NCBI GenBank assembly: GCA_900770765.1
Contig: CAAGLK010000010.1
Location: forward strand, 1-35,375
Source: Helicobacteraceae bacterium
GTDB taxonomy: Bacteria > Campylobacterota > Campylobacteria > Campylobacterales > Helicobacteraceae
Direction: 5' to 3'
Length of the DNA stretch: 35,375 bases
The translations under genes and the position numbers were made by a program. Under the pieces are notes generated by a model that had not been told where the DNA came from, searched no databases, and saw nothing but the letters and a program-made list of their open reading frames with translations. Shown piece after piece: positions 8,739-15,687 of the stretch. The stretch's first letter is position 1. Every line of letters starts with the position of its first letter.

Positions 8739-9374
8739 ATGCTTCTTACAAGTTTATATATTATAGGAATCACAGCCGAGGGTATGACGGGTGCTCTTGC
8801 GGCTGGGCGGCATAATATGGATTGGTTTGGAGTTTTATTTATCGCTTGTGTAACTGCCATTGGCGGTGGGTCAATTAGAGATGTTTTATTTGGTCATTAT
8901 CCGCTAACTTGGGTAGCACACCCTGAATATTTATTATTAGTGTGTGGTGCGGCATTACTTACGACAAAAATCCCCTATTTTGTCGCAAGATTTGAGCGGA
9001 CATTTTTAGTGCTTGATGCGCTAGGACTTGCAGTATTTAGCGTAATTGGTGCAAGAATCGGCTTAGAGCTACATCCAAGTGGTGCTATGGCTGTTGCTGG
9101 AGCGGTAATTACAGGAGTATTTGGCGGAATCTTAAGGGATATTTTTTGCGCTAGGATTCCACTTGTTTTTCAAAAAGAGCTATATGCTAGCATTGCACTT
9201 TTAATTGGAAGTCTCTATGTAATAGTAGAATTTATAAGCAAAAATTATTATGAAATAAATGAAGATATAATAATTATAGGCTGCCTTGTGGTAGGTCTTT
9301 TAACAAGGCTTGTTGCGATAAGGTATCATTTAGGGCTACCTATTTTTAAATATAGCCCAAATGATAAAAATTAA
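8739..9374 (+). CDS. TRIC/YicG-family cation channel protein
   Basis: A 211-residue membrane protein of the prokaryotic trimeric intracellular cation channel family (formerly UPF0126). It has about seven hydrophobic helices arranged as two inverted repeats, each carrying the family signature: GGGSIRDVLFGHYPLTWV (about 46-63) and GVFGGILRDIFCARIPLVF (about 125-143). In characterised members these glycine-rich kinked helices line a K+-permeable pore; the role here is inferred from family. The start ATG lies one base after the HD gene stop and uses the AAGGA just before that stop, so the two are translated together. The linkage of a channel to an HD hydrolase has no obvious metabolic logic. Confidence 0.88.
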   Translation: MLLTSLYIIGITAEGMTGALAAGRHNMDWFGVLFIACVTAIGGGSIRDVLFGHYPLTWVAHPEYLLLVCGAALLTTKIPYFVARFERTFLVLDALGLAVFSVIGARIGLELHPSGAMAVAGAVITGVFGGILRDIFCARIPLVFQKELYASIALLIGSLYVIVEFISKNYYEINEDIIIIGCLVVGLLTRLVAIRYHLGLPIFKYSPNDKN

Positions 9375-9375
9375 G

Positions 9376-9486
9376 CTATTTTACCTGTCCGCTTCTATGT
9401 GATGGGTGCTGATAATCTGTTTTTTCACAAGCACTAAAAGCAAGCATAGCGGCAAAAATTCCAACAATTAAGCAAAACTTCTTCAT
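9376..9486 (-). CDS. tiny lipoprotein (36 residues)
   Basis: This short minus-strand gene encodes 36 residues: MKKF start, hydrophobic stretch LIVGIFAAMLAFSA, then Cys20 as the likely lipidated residue (FSAC lipobox; the -3 Phe is not ideal) and a polar tail EKTDYQHPSHRSGQVK. It has the strongest ribosome binding site in the neighbourhood, AAGGAGG with four bases before ATG, which makes it unlikely to be spurious. The stop lies 1 bp from the convergent TRIC gene. The tail does not match LptM (CGQKGPL pattern), and I recognise no family. Probably an inner- or outer-membrane lipoprotein. Confidence 0.7.
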   Translation of the reverse strand: MKKFCLIVGIFAAMLAFSACEKTDYQHPSHRSGQVK

Positions 9487-9508
9487 ATTTCCTCCTTAAA
9501 ACTTAAAA

Positions 9509-9528
9509 AGATTCCTATTTAAGAATCT
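9509..9528. repeat. AGATTC/GAATCT inverted pair
   Basis: A 6-bp inverted pair with an 8-base spacer lies in the gap between csd6 and the small lipoprotein gene, 24 bp from the 9552-9583 hairpin. It is made of the same GRATTC word as the other intergenic hairpins. It could act as part of a bipartite terminator for csd6 or in the leader of the lipoprotein gene. Confidence 0.5.
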
Positions 9529-9551
9529 AAAAAATAGAAAACACAATTTCT

Positions 9552-9583
9552 AATTTTTGGATTCTTAAAAGAATCCAAAAATT
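9552..9583 (-). terminator. long GGATTC/GAATCC hairpin at the end of csd6
   Basis: A perfect 13-bp inverted repeat (AATTTTTGGATTC / GAATCCAAAAATT) with a 6-base loop overlaps the csd6 stop codon. The AT-rich outer stem supplies T residues on the minus-strand transcript, so it is a good candidate terminator for the rplI-to-csd6 operon. Confidence 0.65.
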
Positions 9584-10553
9584 ATCTCTCCATAAATATC
9601 TGCATTTTGCCATCTTTCAACTCCGCATATAACTCTTTTAACCCGCTAAACGCATAGCTTGGAGCTTTATAATCTTCCCAAAATGAAATTCTAAAATATT
9701 TTTTATTTTCATCATTTGGATAAGGAGAAATATTTATTTTATAAAAATCAATGCTTTTTCTCTCTTTTTTTGCAAAAATTCTTTTTTTATTATCGCTAAA
9801 AACATCATATTTCATACCATCAAATCTTATAAAATCCTTACTATAAAAGCTAAGGTAAGAATCCACTTCGCTATTTTTCCACGCATTTTTCCATGCAAAA
9901 AGATTCCCTAAAATCACGCTTAAATCATCTCTATTTGTCTCAATAGCTTCATTTTCATAAGTAATAAGCAAAGTTTCAGTGTAATTTAAGATTTTATCAA
10001 TATTGCTTAAAAGATTATTTTCAATAGCAATGCACCCACGCGTATTTAAATCCAAGCGATTCCCATCTAAAGGCATACCATGAATCCATATTCCATATCC
10101 CGTGCGTTTTTGCAACCTATCATAAAGATTAGGATAATTTGTAGAATAAGCTAAAGGTCCATAATATTGGTCAAGCCCTGTTAATCTATCATTTAAAGAA
10201 TACACGCCAATAGGAGTGGCTAAATCACCCTCCTTTACCTTATGACCGCTAGTTTTACCAACTAAACTTTGCGTATTTAACTTTTCTTGCAATTTACCAC
10301 CATCAAGCTCAAAAAGCCTAAGCGTTGGCTCATTTTTCGTAGCTACAAACAAAAATTTCAAATCCTGATAATAGCCAAACCTAACATCCTTACCCTCTAG
10401 CTCTTGCTTCCAATACTCAGGCGTTTGCAAAATGGATTCCACCCTACTTTCAATCGCCTTAGCGCCGCCATCTTGATAAGCCTTAACCCACTCAAAGTCA
10501 TTTGCACCTAACACACAAATATAAAAAAATATTCCAAAAATTATTTTACGCAT
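9582..10553 (-). CDS. csd6: L,D-carboxypeptidase/transpeptidase, Csd6/Pgp2-like
   Basis: Periplasmic peptidoglycan peptidase that in H. pylori (Csd6) and C. jejuni (Pgp2) trims tetrapeptides to tripeptides and is needed for helical cell shape. With the start chosen here it has 323 residues: a signal peptide (about 1-17), a YkuD catalytic domain with H158 (WIHGMPLDG) and nucleophile C174 (NTRGCIAIE), and a C-terminal NTF2-like domain (about 200-323). I chose ATG 10553 because AAAGGAG lies five bases upstream; an extension to the TTG at 10577 would overlap era and place that Shine-Dalgarno sequence inside the gene. It is the last gene of the rplI-hslV-hslU-era run, the same neighbour order I recall for H. 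pylori (HP0514-HP0518). Confidence 0.88.
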   Translation of the reverse strand: MRKIIFGIFFYICVLGANDFEWVKAYQDGGAKAIESRVESILQTPEYWKQELEGKDVRFGYYQDLKFLFVATKNEPTLRLFELDGGKLQEKLNTQSLVGKTSGHKVKEGDLATPIGVYSLNDRLTGLDQYYGPLAYSTNYPNLYDRLQKRTGYGIWIHGMPLDGNRLDLNTRGCIAIENNLLSNIDKILNYTETLLITYENEAIETNRDDLSVILGNLFAWKNAWKNSEVDSYLSFYSKDFIRFDGMKYDVFSDNKKRIFAKKERKSIDFYKINISPYPNDENKKYFRISFWEDYKAPSYAFSGLKELYAELKDGKMQIFMER

Positions 10554-10566
10554 TTTACTCCTTTTA

Positions 10567-11466
10567 TTAATCCTCAAAATTATAACCTATTTTTTTAAGA
10601 CTCTCTACCTCTTTTGCCCAAGGGACAACCTTAACAAAAAGTTCTAAATACACTCTCGCCCCCACAAAGCTCTCTATTTTTCCCCTAGCATTTTTGCCAA
10701 TTCTCTTTAGCGTAGCCGCATTTTTGCCGATAATTACGCCCTTTTGCGATTCCTTTTGAGTGATAATTGTAGCCTTAATGTAATGCAGCCCCACCTTTTC
10801 CTTATAAACACTTATTAAAACATCGCTTTCATAAGGAATCTCATCGCTTAAGTTTTCAAAAACCGCCTCCCTAATTAACTCTTTTACAATTTCCCTTGTC
10901 GTATTTGGGCTTAAAATCTCTGGGTCATAAAAATAATGCGAATGCGGCATAAGCGGCGCTAGCACTTCTGCGGTGCGTTTTAAACTATCTAAATCCTTAA
11001 TTGAAATAGGAATTAATGCGCTAAACTTATCGCTATATTTTTCATATTCCTTAATTTTTTTAAAAAGCTCCTCTTTAGATGTGGAATCACATTTACTAAG
11101 CAGCAAAATATGCGGCTTTTTCTCACTCTTAATAAGCTCTAAAAACTCTAAATAGTAATCAATTTTATCGCTCACAGGTGCTAAAAAAGCCAACACATCG
11201 CAATCGCTTAACGCCTTTAGCGCTTCATTTAGCATATATTTATTTAATAGCTTCTCTTGCTTATGAAGTCCAGGCGTATCTACAAAAATTATTTGCGTCT
11301 CGCCATGCATTAAAATCAAATTCATCCGCTTCCTAGTCGCATTTGCCTTATGCGAAACAAGCGCTAGTTTCTCTCCTATTAGCGTATTTAAAAATGTGCT
11401 TTTCCCAGCATTTGGCCTCCCAAGAACCGCCACAAACCCAGATTTAGTATTTATATCATTTTGCAA
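10567..11466 (-). CDS. era: GTPase Era
   Basis: Essential GTPase that binds the 3' end of 16S rRNA during 30S maturation, 299 residues. The GTPase domain has G1 GRPNAGKS (16-23) and G3 DTPG (63-66); at G4 the usual NKxD reads SKCD (124-127), a conservative Asn-to-Ser change. The C-terminal KH domain has GVIIGKNAATLKRIG with the GxxG-type loop. The start is TTG, backed by AGGAG five bases upstream; no in-frame ATG exists nearby. In relatives it directly follows hslU. Here a restriction-modification pair and 126 bp of spacer separate them, so era must rely on read-through or a new promoter. Confidence 0.93.
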   Translation of the reverse strand: MQNDINTKSGFVAVLGRPNAGKSTFLNTLIGEKLALVSHKANATRKRMNLILMHGETQIIFVDTPGLHKQEKLLNKYMLNEALKALSDCDVLAFLAPVSDKIDYYLEFLELIKSEKKPHILLLSKCDSTSKEELFKKIKEYEKYSDKFSALIPISIKDLDSLKRTAEVLAPLMPHSHYFYDPEILSPNTTREIVKELIREAVFENLSDEIPYESDVLISVYKEKVGLHYIKATIITQKESQKGVIIGKNAATLKRIGKNARGKIESFVGARVYLELFVKVVPWAKEVESLKKIGYNFED

Positions 11467-11516
11467 ATTAACTCCTAAAATAAATCAAAACTTACGCATT
11501 TTAGAATCCCACCGTC

Positions 11517-11549
11517 ATTGCATCCCTTACTTTAGTAAGTCGTGGCAAT
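11517..11549. repeat. nested inverted repeat (ATTGC..CTTAC / GTAAG..GCAAT)
   Basis: Outer arms ATTGC (11517-11521) and GCAAT (11545-11549) enclose inner arms CTTAC (11526-11530) and GTAAG (11535-11539) around a 4-base loop. Its flanks (CCGTC before, CTAATAA after) resemble dispersed 'GTCATTGC...GCAATCTAATAA' intergenic elements that I recall from some bacterial genomes. It lies between era and the adjacent endonuclease gene, next to the repeat that borders that R-M cassette. Confidence 0.5.
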
Positions 11550-11563
11550 CTAATAACTTAATT

Positions 11564-11591
11564 GCAGAATCCTAATTTTGCGATTCCACAT
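11564..11591. repeat. left copy of the direct repeat flanking the second R-M cassette
   Basis: A 28-bp sequence that matches 13280-13307 at 24 of 28 positions, including a perfect 15-bp core TTTGCGATTCCACAT (11577-11591 and 13293-13307). Internally GAATC and GATTC form an inverted pair. It begins downstream of the endonuclease gene stop on the era side, so the two copies bracket the methyltransferase and endonuclease genes. Confidence 0.7.
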
Positions 11592-11592
11592 T

Positions 11593-12147
11593 TTACGCCT
11601 TTTTTAAACTTCTCTTAATGCTTTGCTTTGTGATTCCTATTTTTTCATAAAATAATTTCATAACTTCCTCTCTAGTTTTAATCTCTTGCATATCATACGG
11701 CTTAAAATCCCATTTATATCCTACGCCTGTGCCACGCTTCCCGCGATTATGCAAAGTCGCAAAATCAATTTCGCTAATTTTTTCAAGTCGCATATAAATA
11801 TTATCAGGTGCTACGCCTATAAAGCAAATATAGTCGCAATTTGTGGTGTTTCTAATGCTTTCATTTTGAAATTTTCCATTTACATCTAGGCTTGAAGTTT
11901 TTACTTCTATTTTAATATTGTTAATTTGTATATCCCACTCGCCTTGGTCGCCATCTTGATACGCTAGAGAAATGTTTCTCTCTTTTGAGAAAATATCTCG
12001 TAATAGCCGCTCACCAAAACTACCCCTTTTATCAATTTGTAAATTTCTAATTTTTACATATTTAGAAGTGCTTTTCCACTTTGTCATTTGATTTACTTCT
12101 TGCTCTATTTCACTAAATACGCTTTGTGCGATTTCAAAAATATCCAT
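11593..12147 (-). CDS. PD-(D/E)XK restriction endonuclease of unknown specificity
   Basis: This 184-residue protein has a textbook PD-(D/E)XK nuclease core. E46 lies in GSFGERLLRDIF, D72 in QGEWDIQINN, and E81-V-K83 in IKIEVKTSS, with a spacing of nine between D72 and E81. It is translationally coupled (TAATG, one-base overlap) to the methyltransferase upstream, the standard layout of a type II restriction-modification system. At 184 residues it is compact compared with most type II enzymes. I cannot name its family or target. It sits between hslU and era, genes that are adjacent in H. pylori, and is bordered by a direct repeat, so it is a recent or mobile cassette. An alternative is a methyl-directed enzyme, but the partner gene argues against that. 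Confidence 0.78.
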   Translation of the reverse strand: MDIFEIAQSVFSEIEQEVNQMTKWKSTSKYVKIRNLQIDKRGSFGERLLRDIFSKERNISLAYQDGDQGEWDIQINNIKIEVKTSSLDVNGKFQNESIRNTTNCDYICFIGVAPDNIYMRLEKISEIDFATLHNRGKRGTGVGYKWDFKPYDMQEIKTREEVMKLFYEKIGITKQSIKRSLKKA

Positions 12148-13214
12148 TAATCCACAAACCCCTTTTCAATAAGTGCATATTCAATTAAAGAAGTTCTAAG
12201 ATTTAAGCTAGAATTTGTGCCTAAAAAGCTAACGCGCTCCCAATCAATAGTCTTTAGCGTCTTTAAAACTTCATCTTTATTTTGCAAAATCACAATCCCA
12301 TAGCCCCTTTTATTTGGCAAGGATTCAAAGCTAAAATACGCCTTCATTTGCGGCTGCGTAGGGCTATGGAAGCAAGTGCTAGGCAGATATAAATCGCATT
12401 TATCTAGCATATTTTTATTTCTTGTGCTAGATGGTGTGCCGCCATTACTTAAAGAATATATTTTTATAAACTTTTTACACGATTTTTTATGCGTCTGTGG
12501 CAGTATAACCTCTTTATCAATAAGCCTAGAATTAACCCATATTTGAAACACGGTGGCTACTTCTACTTCCTTACCATTTGGATATATAAAGCTATTTATC
12601 GGTAGCTTTTCGCTAAATGCTAGACTAAATCCCCTAACGCGTCCCTTTGGAGAGCCCTTGCCATCGCTATCAAAAAGCGGCGGTAAAATAAAGGCGATAA
12701 AATCCGCAAAATCTGCGTAATTTATAAAGCGAAGTGCAAGGTTTCCACGAAGCCCAAAGGGAGGGTTACCTACTATTACGATTTTTAATCCACTTTTTGG
12801 CTTAAACTCTAAGAAGTTTTGCTCTAAAATCTCAGGTCTTTTATACTCTAAATCAATGCCGATTCTACGCTCTTTTGGCAATAAGTCATAAAAGCTACAA
12901 TTCCCACAGCTAGGCTCTAAAAAGTGATATACGCTAGAATCTATTTTATGTGATTTTAAAAAATCTAAAAATTTTAAAAAGCACTCTTTAGCCACTTCTT
13001 TTTTAGTAAAAAATTCATTATGGCTTCTAAAATTTTCCTTTGGAATCTTATAAGAATTACCGCTTAAAAAATTTAAATCATACAAGTAATTTTGTGGAAT
13101 CTTATCTAACGCTTCCCAACGCTTAAGTGTGCCAACATGCAAGTTTAGCTTATTTGCAAGCTCTTTTAAAGTGTGTGTTTTTCGCAGTTCATAATATAAA
13201 AAATTAGCAGTCAT
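12147..13214 (-). CDS. N6-adenine DNA methyltransferase with N-terminal helix-turn-helix
   Basis: This 355-residue protein is the modification enzyme of the second R-M pair. Residues 14-40 (HTLKELANKLNLHVGTLKRWE) form a helix-turn-helix. A motif X-like segment follows (FFTKKEVAKECF, about 68-79), then motif I LEPSCGNCSF (99-108), acidic motif II IDLE (120-123) and catalytic motif IV NPPF (150-153). The X-I-IV order is that of gamma-class or Eco57I/MboI-like m6A enzymes. The rest (about 200-340) is the probable target-recognition region. The HTH may bind DNA for specificity or autoregulate the cassette, whose first gene this is. The stop overlaps the endonuclease start. Upstream lie 255 bp without a gene before the hslU stop. 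Confidence 0.85.
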   Translation of the reverse strand: MTANFLYYELRKTHTLKELANKLNLHVGTLKRWEALDKIPQNYLYDLNFLSGNSYKIPKENFRSHNEFFTKKEVAKECFLKFLDFLKSHKIDSSVYHFLEPSCGNCSFYDLLPKERRIGIDLEYKRPEILEQNFLEFKPKSGLKIVIVGNPPFGLRGNLALRFINYADFADFIAFILPPLFDSDGKGSPKGRVRGFSLAFSEKLPINSFIYPNGKEVEVATVFQIWVNSRLIDKEVILPQTHKKSCKKFIKIYSLSNGGTPSSTRNKNMLDKCDLYLPSTCFHSPTQPQMKAYFSFESLPNKRGYGIVILQNKDEVLKTLKTIDWERVSFLGTNSSLNLRTSLIEYALIEKGFVD

Positions 13215-13469
13215 AATTCAAGCCTTATTTCAAAAAACGCTTATTTTAGCATATTTTACAGCTTACAAAAGGCGATAATGTGGAATCTTAAATTTGCGAT
13301 TCCACATATTCCACTTTTTGCAAACAAAACCACAAGCCCATCTTCGCAAGGCAATATCATAAAAATATTTGCGATGGCTTTAAGCTACCTTTAATGGAGC
13401 TTGCATGTAGTAAGTAGCCGCAAAAAGTAGCGTAAAAGACGCGCAAAGATTAAAATAAGATTGTCTTGC
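13215..13469. other. 255-bp spacer between hslU and the second R-M cassette
   Basis: No gene is visible. It holds the right copy of the flanking repeat (13280-13307) and should also hold the promoter of the cassette on the minus strand. The half nearest hslU (about 13320-13460) is richer in short GC-containing words (GTAGCCGC, AAAGTAGCG, GACGCGC) than typical intergenic DNA here and could be the remnant of an element or a structured RNA leader. I cannot assign it. Confidence 0.4.
13280..13307. repeat. right copy of the direct repeat flanking the second R-M cassette
   Basis: Partner of 11564-11591 (24 of 28 identical, perfect 15-bp core at 13293-13307). It also forms a 9-bp hairpin on its own, TGTGGAATC (13279-13287) against GATTCCACA (13298-13306), with a 10-base loop. 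It may terminate transcription coming from hslU. Confidence 0.7.
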
Positions 13470-14798
13470 CTATAAAATATACCTAGCTGCATCCACATCG
13501 CTTACTAAGGATTCTAGCTTCTCTTTTACAAGCTCCTCGCTAATTTCTACCTTTTTCCCCTTATGATTTTCCGCTTCAAAGCTAATGTCCTCTAGCACTT
13601 GCTCTACCACGGTATGTAGCCGCCTAGCGCCGATGTCCTCAGTTTTTTCATTTGCAACTTGTGAAAAATGTGCTAAAGCCTTAATCGCAGAATCACTAAA
13701 GCTAAGTTTCACACCCTCAACGCCTAAAAGTGCTTCATATTGCTTTAATATTGAATTTTTCGTCTGCGTTAGAATCTTATAAAGCGTCTCTTCATCTAAG
13801 CTATCAAGCTCCACACGCAAAGGGAATCGCCCTTGAAGTTCGGCTATTAAATCACTAGGCTTACTTAGAGAAAACGCCCCAGCAGCGATAAATAAAATAT
13901 GCTCACTCTTAATGCTTCCATGCTTTGTATTTATCACGCTTCCCTCTACAATTGGCAGTAAATCCCTCTGCACTCCCTCTTTGCTCGGGTCTTGTCGCTG
14001 GCTTCCATTGCTACTTACAGCGATTTTATCAATTTCATCTATAAAAATAATTCCGCTACTCTCCGCCCTTTTTAACCCCTCTTGCTTAATTAGCTCCATA
14101 TCTAAAAGCTCATCGCTTGCTTGCACCCTTAGAATCTCTTTAGCCTCTTTTATGCTAACTTCTTTTTTAGGATTATCTTTTTGATGCACAAACACCTTAG
14201 CTAAGCTCTCCTGCACCCTTACAATCTCAGCTGGTAGGTTGGAATCCTCTATTTCAAAAGCCTTTTTTGGAATCTCAATTTCAATTTTTAGGTTATCCAT
14301 TTCGCCATTTTGCACTTTTTTACGCATTTTAGAAGCAGATTTTTCATATTCCTCTTTTTTTTGCTCACTCGCACCCTTTGGCAGTGGTGGGATTAGCTTC
14401 TCTACGATTTTATCAAGCACATATTTTTCAATATCATCTGTGCTTTTTGCCTTATGCTCCTCTTTTACTAAATTTATAGACGCCGAGACTAAATCACGCA
14501 CCATAGATTCCACATCACGCCCTACAAAGCCCACTTCGGTGTATTTAGAAGCCTCCACTTTGACAAAGGGCAGCCCCATCATTTTTGCCATGCGTCTTGC
14601 AATTTCCGTCTTACCCACACCCGTTGAGCCTATCATTAAGATATTTTTAGGCGTGATTTCATCTTGCACTTCTTTTGGTAGCTGAAGCCTTCTGTAGCGA
14701 TTCCGCAAAGCAATAGCTACGACCTTTTTTGCCTCTTTTTGCCCTATTATATACTCGTCTAAAAACTCCACAATTTCCTTTGGTGTCATTGCTTCCAT
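13470..14798 (-). CDS. hslU: HslU, ATPase subunit of the HslUV protease
   Basis: AAA+ unfoldase that feeds proteins to HslV, 442 residues. It shows Walker A GSTGVGKT (57-64), the pore loop GFVG (90-93; GYVG in most species), the Walker B segment GIIFIDEID (about 249-257), the variable I-domain (about 110-225), and the conserved C-terminal tail ending ARYIL that docks into HslV. ATG 14798 has AAGGAAAT just upstream; an in-frame ATG at residue 4 matches the usual MTP.EIV start, so either may be used. Normally it directly follows hslV; here a HindIII-type R-M pair (14812-16570) lies in between, 13 bp upstream. Confidence 0.95.
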   Translation of the reverse strand: MEAMTPKEIVEFLDEYIIGQKEAKKVVAIALRNRYRRLQLPKEVQDEITPKNILMIGSTGVGKTEIARRMAKMMGLPFVKVEASKYTEVGFVGRDVESMVRDLVSASINLVKEEHKAKSTDDIEKYVLDKIVEKLIPPLPKGASEQKKEEYEKSASKMRKKVQNGEMDNLKIEIEIPKKAFEIEDSNLPAEIVRVQESLAKVFVHQKDNPKKEVSIKEAKEILRVQASDELLDMELIKQEGLKRAESSGIIFIDEIDKIAVSSNGSQRQDPSKEGVQRDLLPIVEGSVINTKHGSIKSEHILFIAAGAFSLSKPSDLIAELQGRFPLRVELDSLDEETLYKILTQTKNSILKQYEALLGVEGVKLSFSDSAIKALAHFSQVANEKTEDIGARRLHTVVEQVLEDISFEAENHKGKKVEISEELVKEKLESLVSDVDAARYIL

Positions 14799-14811
14799 TT
14801 ATTTCCTTTCT

Positions 14812-15687
14812 TTATGCTAATCTTTTTAAAATAGTTTTGTGATACACTGGATTAATCTCAAAGCCTATATAATCTCGCTTAAGATTCCTAGCAGCCACTA
14901 GAGTCGTCCCACAGCCACAAAATGGGTCAAGCACAACTTGATTTTCACATGTTGTAAGCTCAATTAAAACTTCCATTAACTTTACCGCCTTTTGCGTAGG
15001 GTGCAACCCTCTATCATTTTTTGTAGGTTGAATCTTAAGTATATTTGAATTTGCCTGCGGCATTGCATTTAGCGCCTTTTCATTAAATGCACCGATATTA
15101 TGCGTAATTATATTATCCGCTAAAGTGCCACCTATTTTATAAGGCTTCATAAACCATAAAATAGGCTCAAAAAGCGGCTTTAGATTCCCCACTTTCCAGC
15201 CTTGCCACTTATTAGCATTATCAAAATCATTTCGCCTATCAAACACACAGCTTATTCTTTGCGCTCTATGTGCTGCGCTATCTTTCTCCCACGCAAGCAT
15301 ATCTTTAAATATAAAACCGCAATCCTCTAAAGCCGCAATACAGCGATGAGCCATTCTCCTACCAGCAAATATAAAGCAACTAGCCCCCGGCTTTAGCACT
15401 CTAAGCCATTGCGGAGCCCAGCTTTTACACCAATCATAATATTCTAAAGGTATATTTTTATCAGCGGCACTCCAGCCATTAAGTGGCTTTCCTCTTGTTT
15501 TAAACACACTTCCAGCCTTTATTTGCGATGGGCTTGTGCCAAGCAAAGCACTATTTGTATTTTTATGCAACACATCCCAAGAATCATAGCTTATACCATA
15601 AGGGATATCGGACAATATTAAATGCACCGATTCACTCTCAACACCTTTAATCAGCTCTAAAGAATCCCCAAGCTCTACTCTATTCAT
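14812..15687 (-). CDS. HindIII-type adenine DNA methyltransferase (AAGCTT)
   Basis: This 291-residue protein is the modification half of the HindIII-like system and should methylate adenine in AAGCTT. The catalytic motif comes first, as SDIPYGISYD (about 26-35; DIPY in place of DPPY). The target-recognition middle follows, and the SAM-binding motif lies near the end as LDPFCGCGTTLVAARN (about 253-268). This is the beta-class order. LHPTQKAVKLME (about 228-239) is the usual motif X-like segment. Its start overlaps the endonuclease gene by 8 bp, so the gene order is R then M. The specificity is inferred from the adjacent, much more recognisable HindIII-like endonuclease. Confidence 0.88.
   Translation of the reverse strand: MNRVELGDSLELIKGVESESVHLILSDIPYGISYDSWDVLHKNTNSALLGTSPSQIKAGSVFKTRGKPLNGWSAADKNIPLEYYDWCKSWAPQWLRVLKPGASCFIFAGRRMAHRCIAALEDCGFIFKDMLAWEKDSAAHRAQRISCVFDRRNDFDNANKWQGWKVGNLKPLFEPILWFMKPYKIGGTLADNIITHNIGAFNEKALNAMPQANSNILKIQPTKNDRGLHPTQKAVKLMEVLIELTTCENQVVLDPFCGCGTTLVAARNLKRDYIGFEINPVYHKTILKRLA

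Noticed and set aside
10554..10577. Eight-residue TTG-initiated extension of csd6
   Set aside because: The Shine-Dalgarno sequence AAAGGAG lies inside it and serves ATG 10553, which also starts a clean signal peptide.
14239..14685. 148-residue open frame on the plus strand inside hslU (and shorter ones nearby)
   Set aside because: Antisense shadow of hslU with biased Ser/Phe/Ile composition and no recognisable domain.
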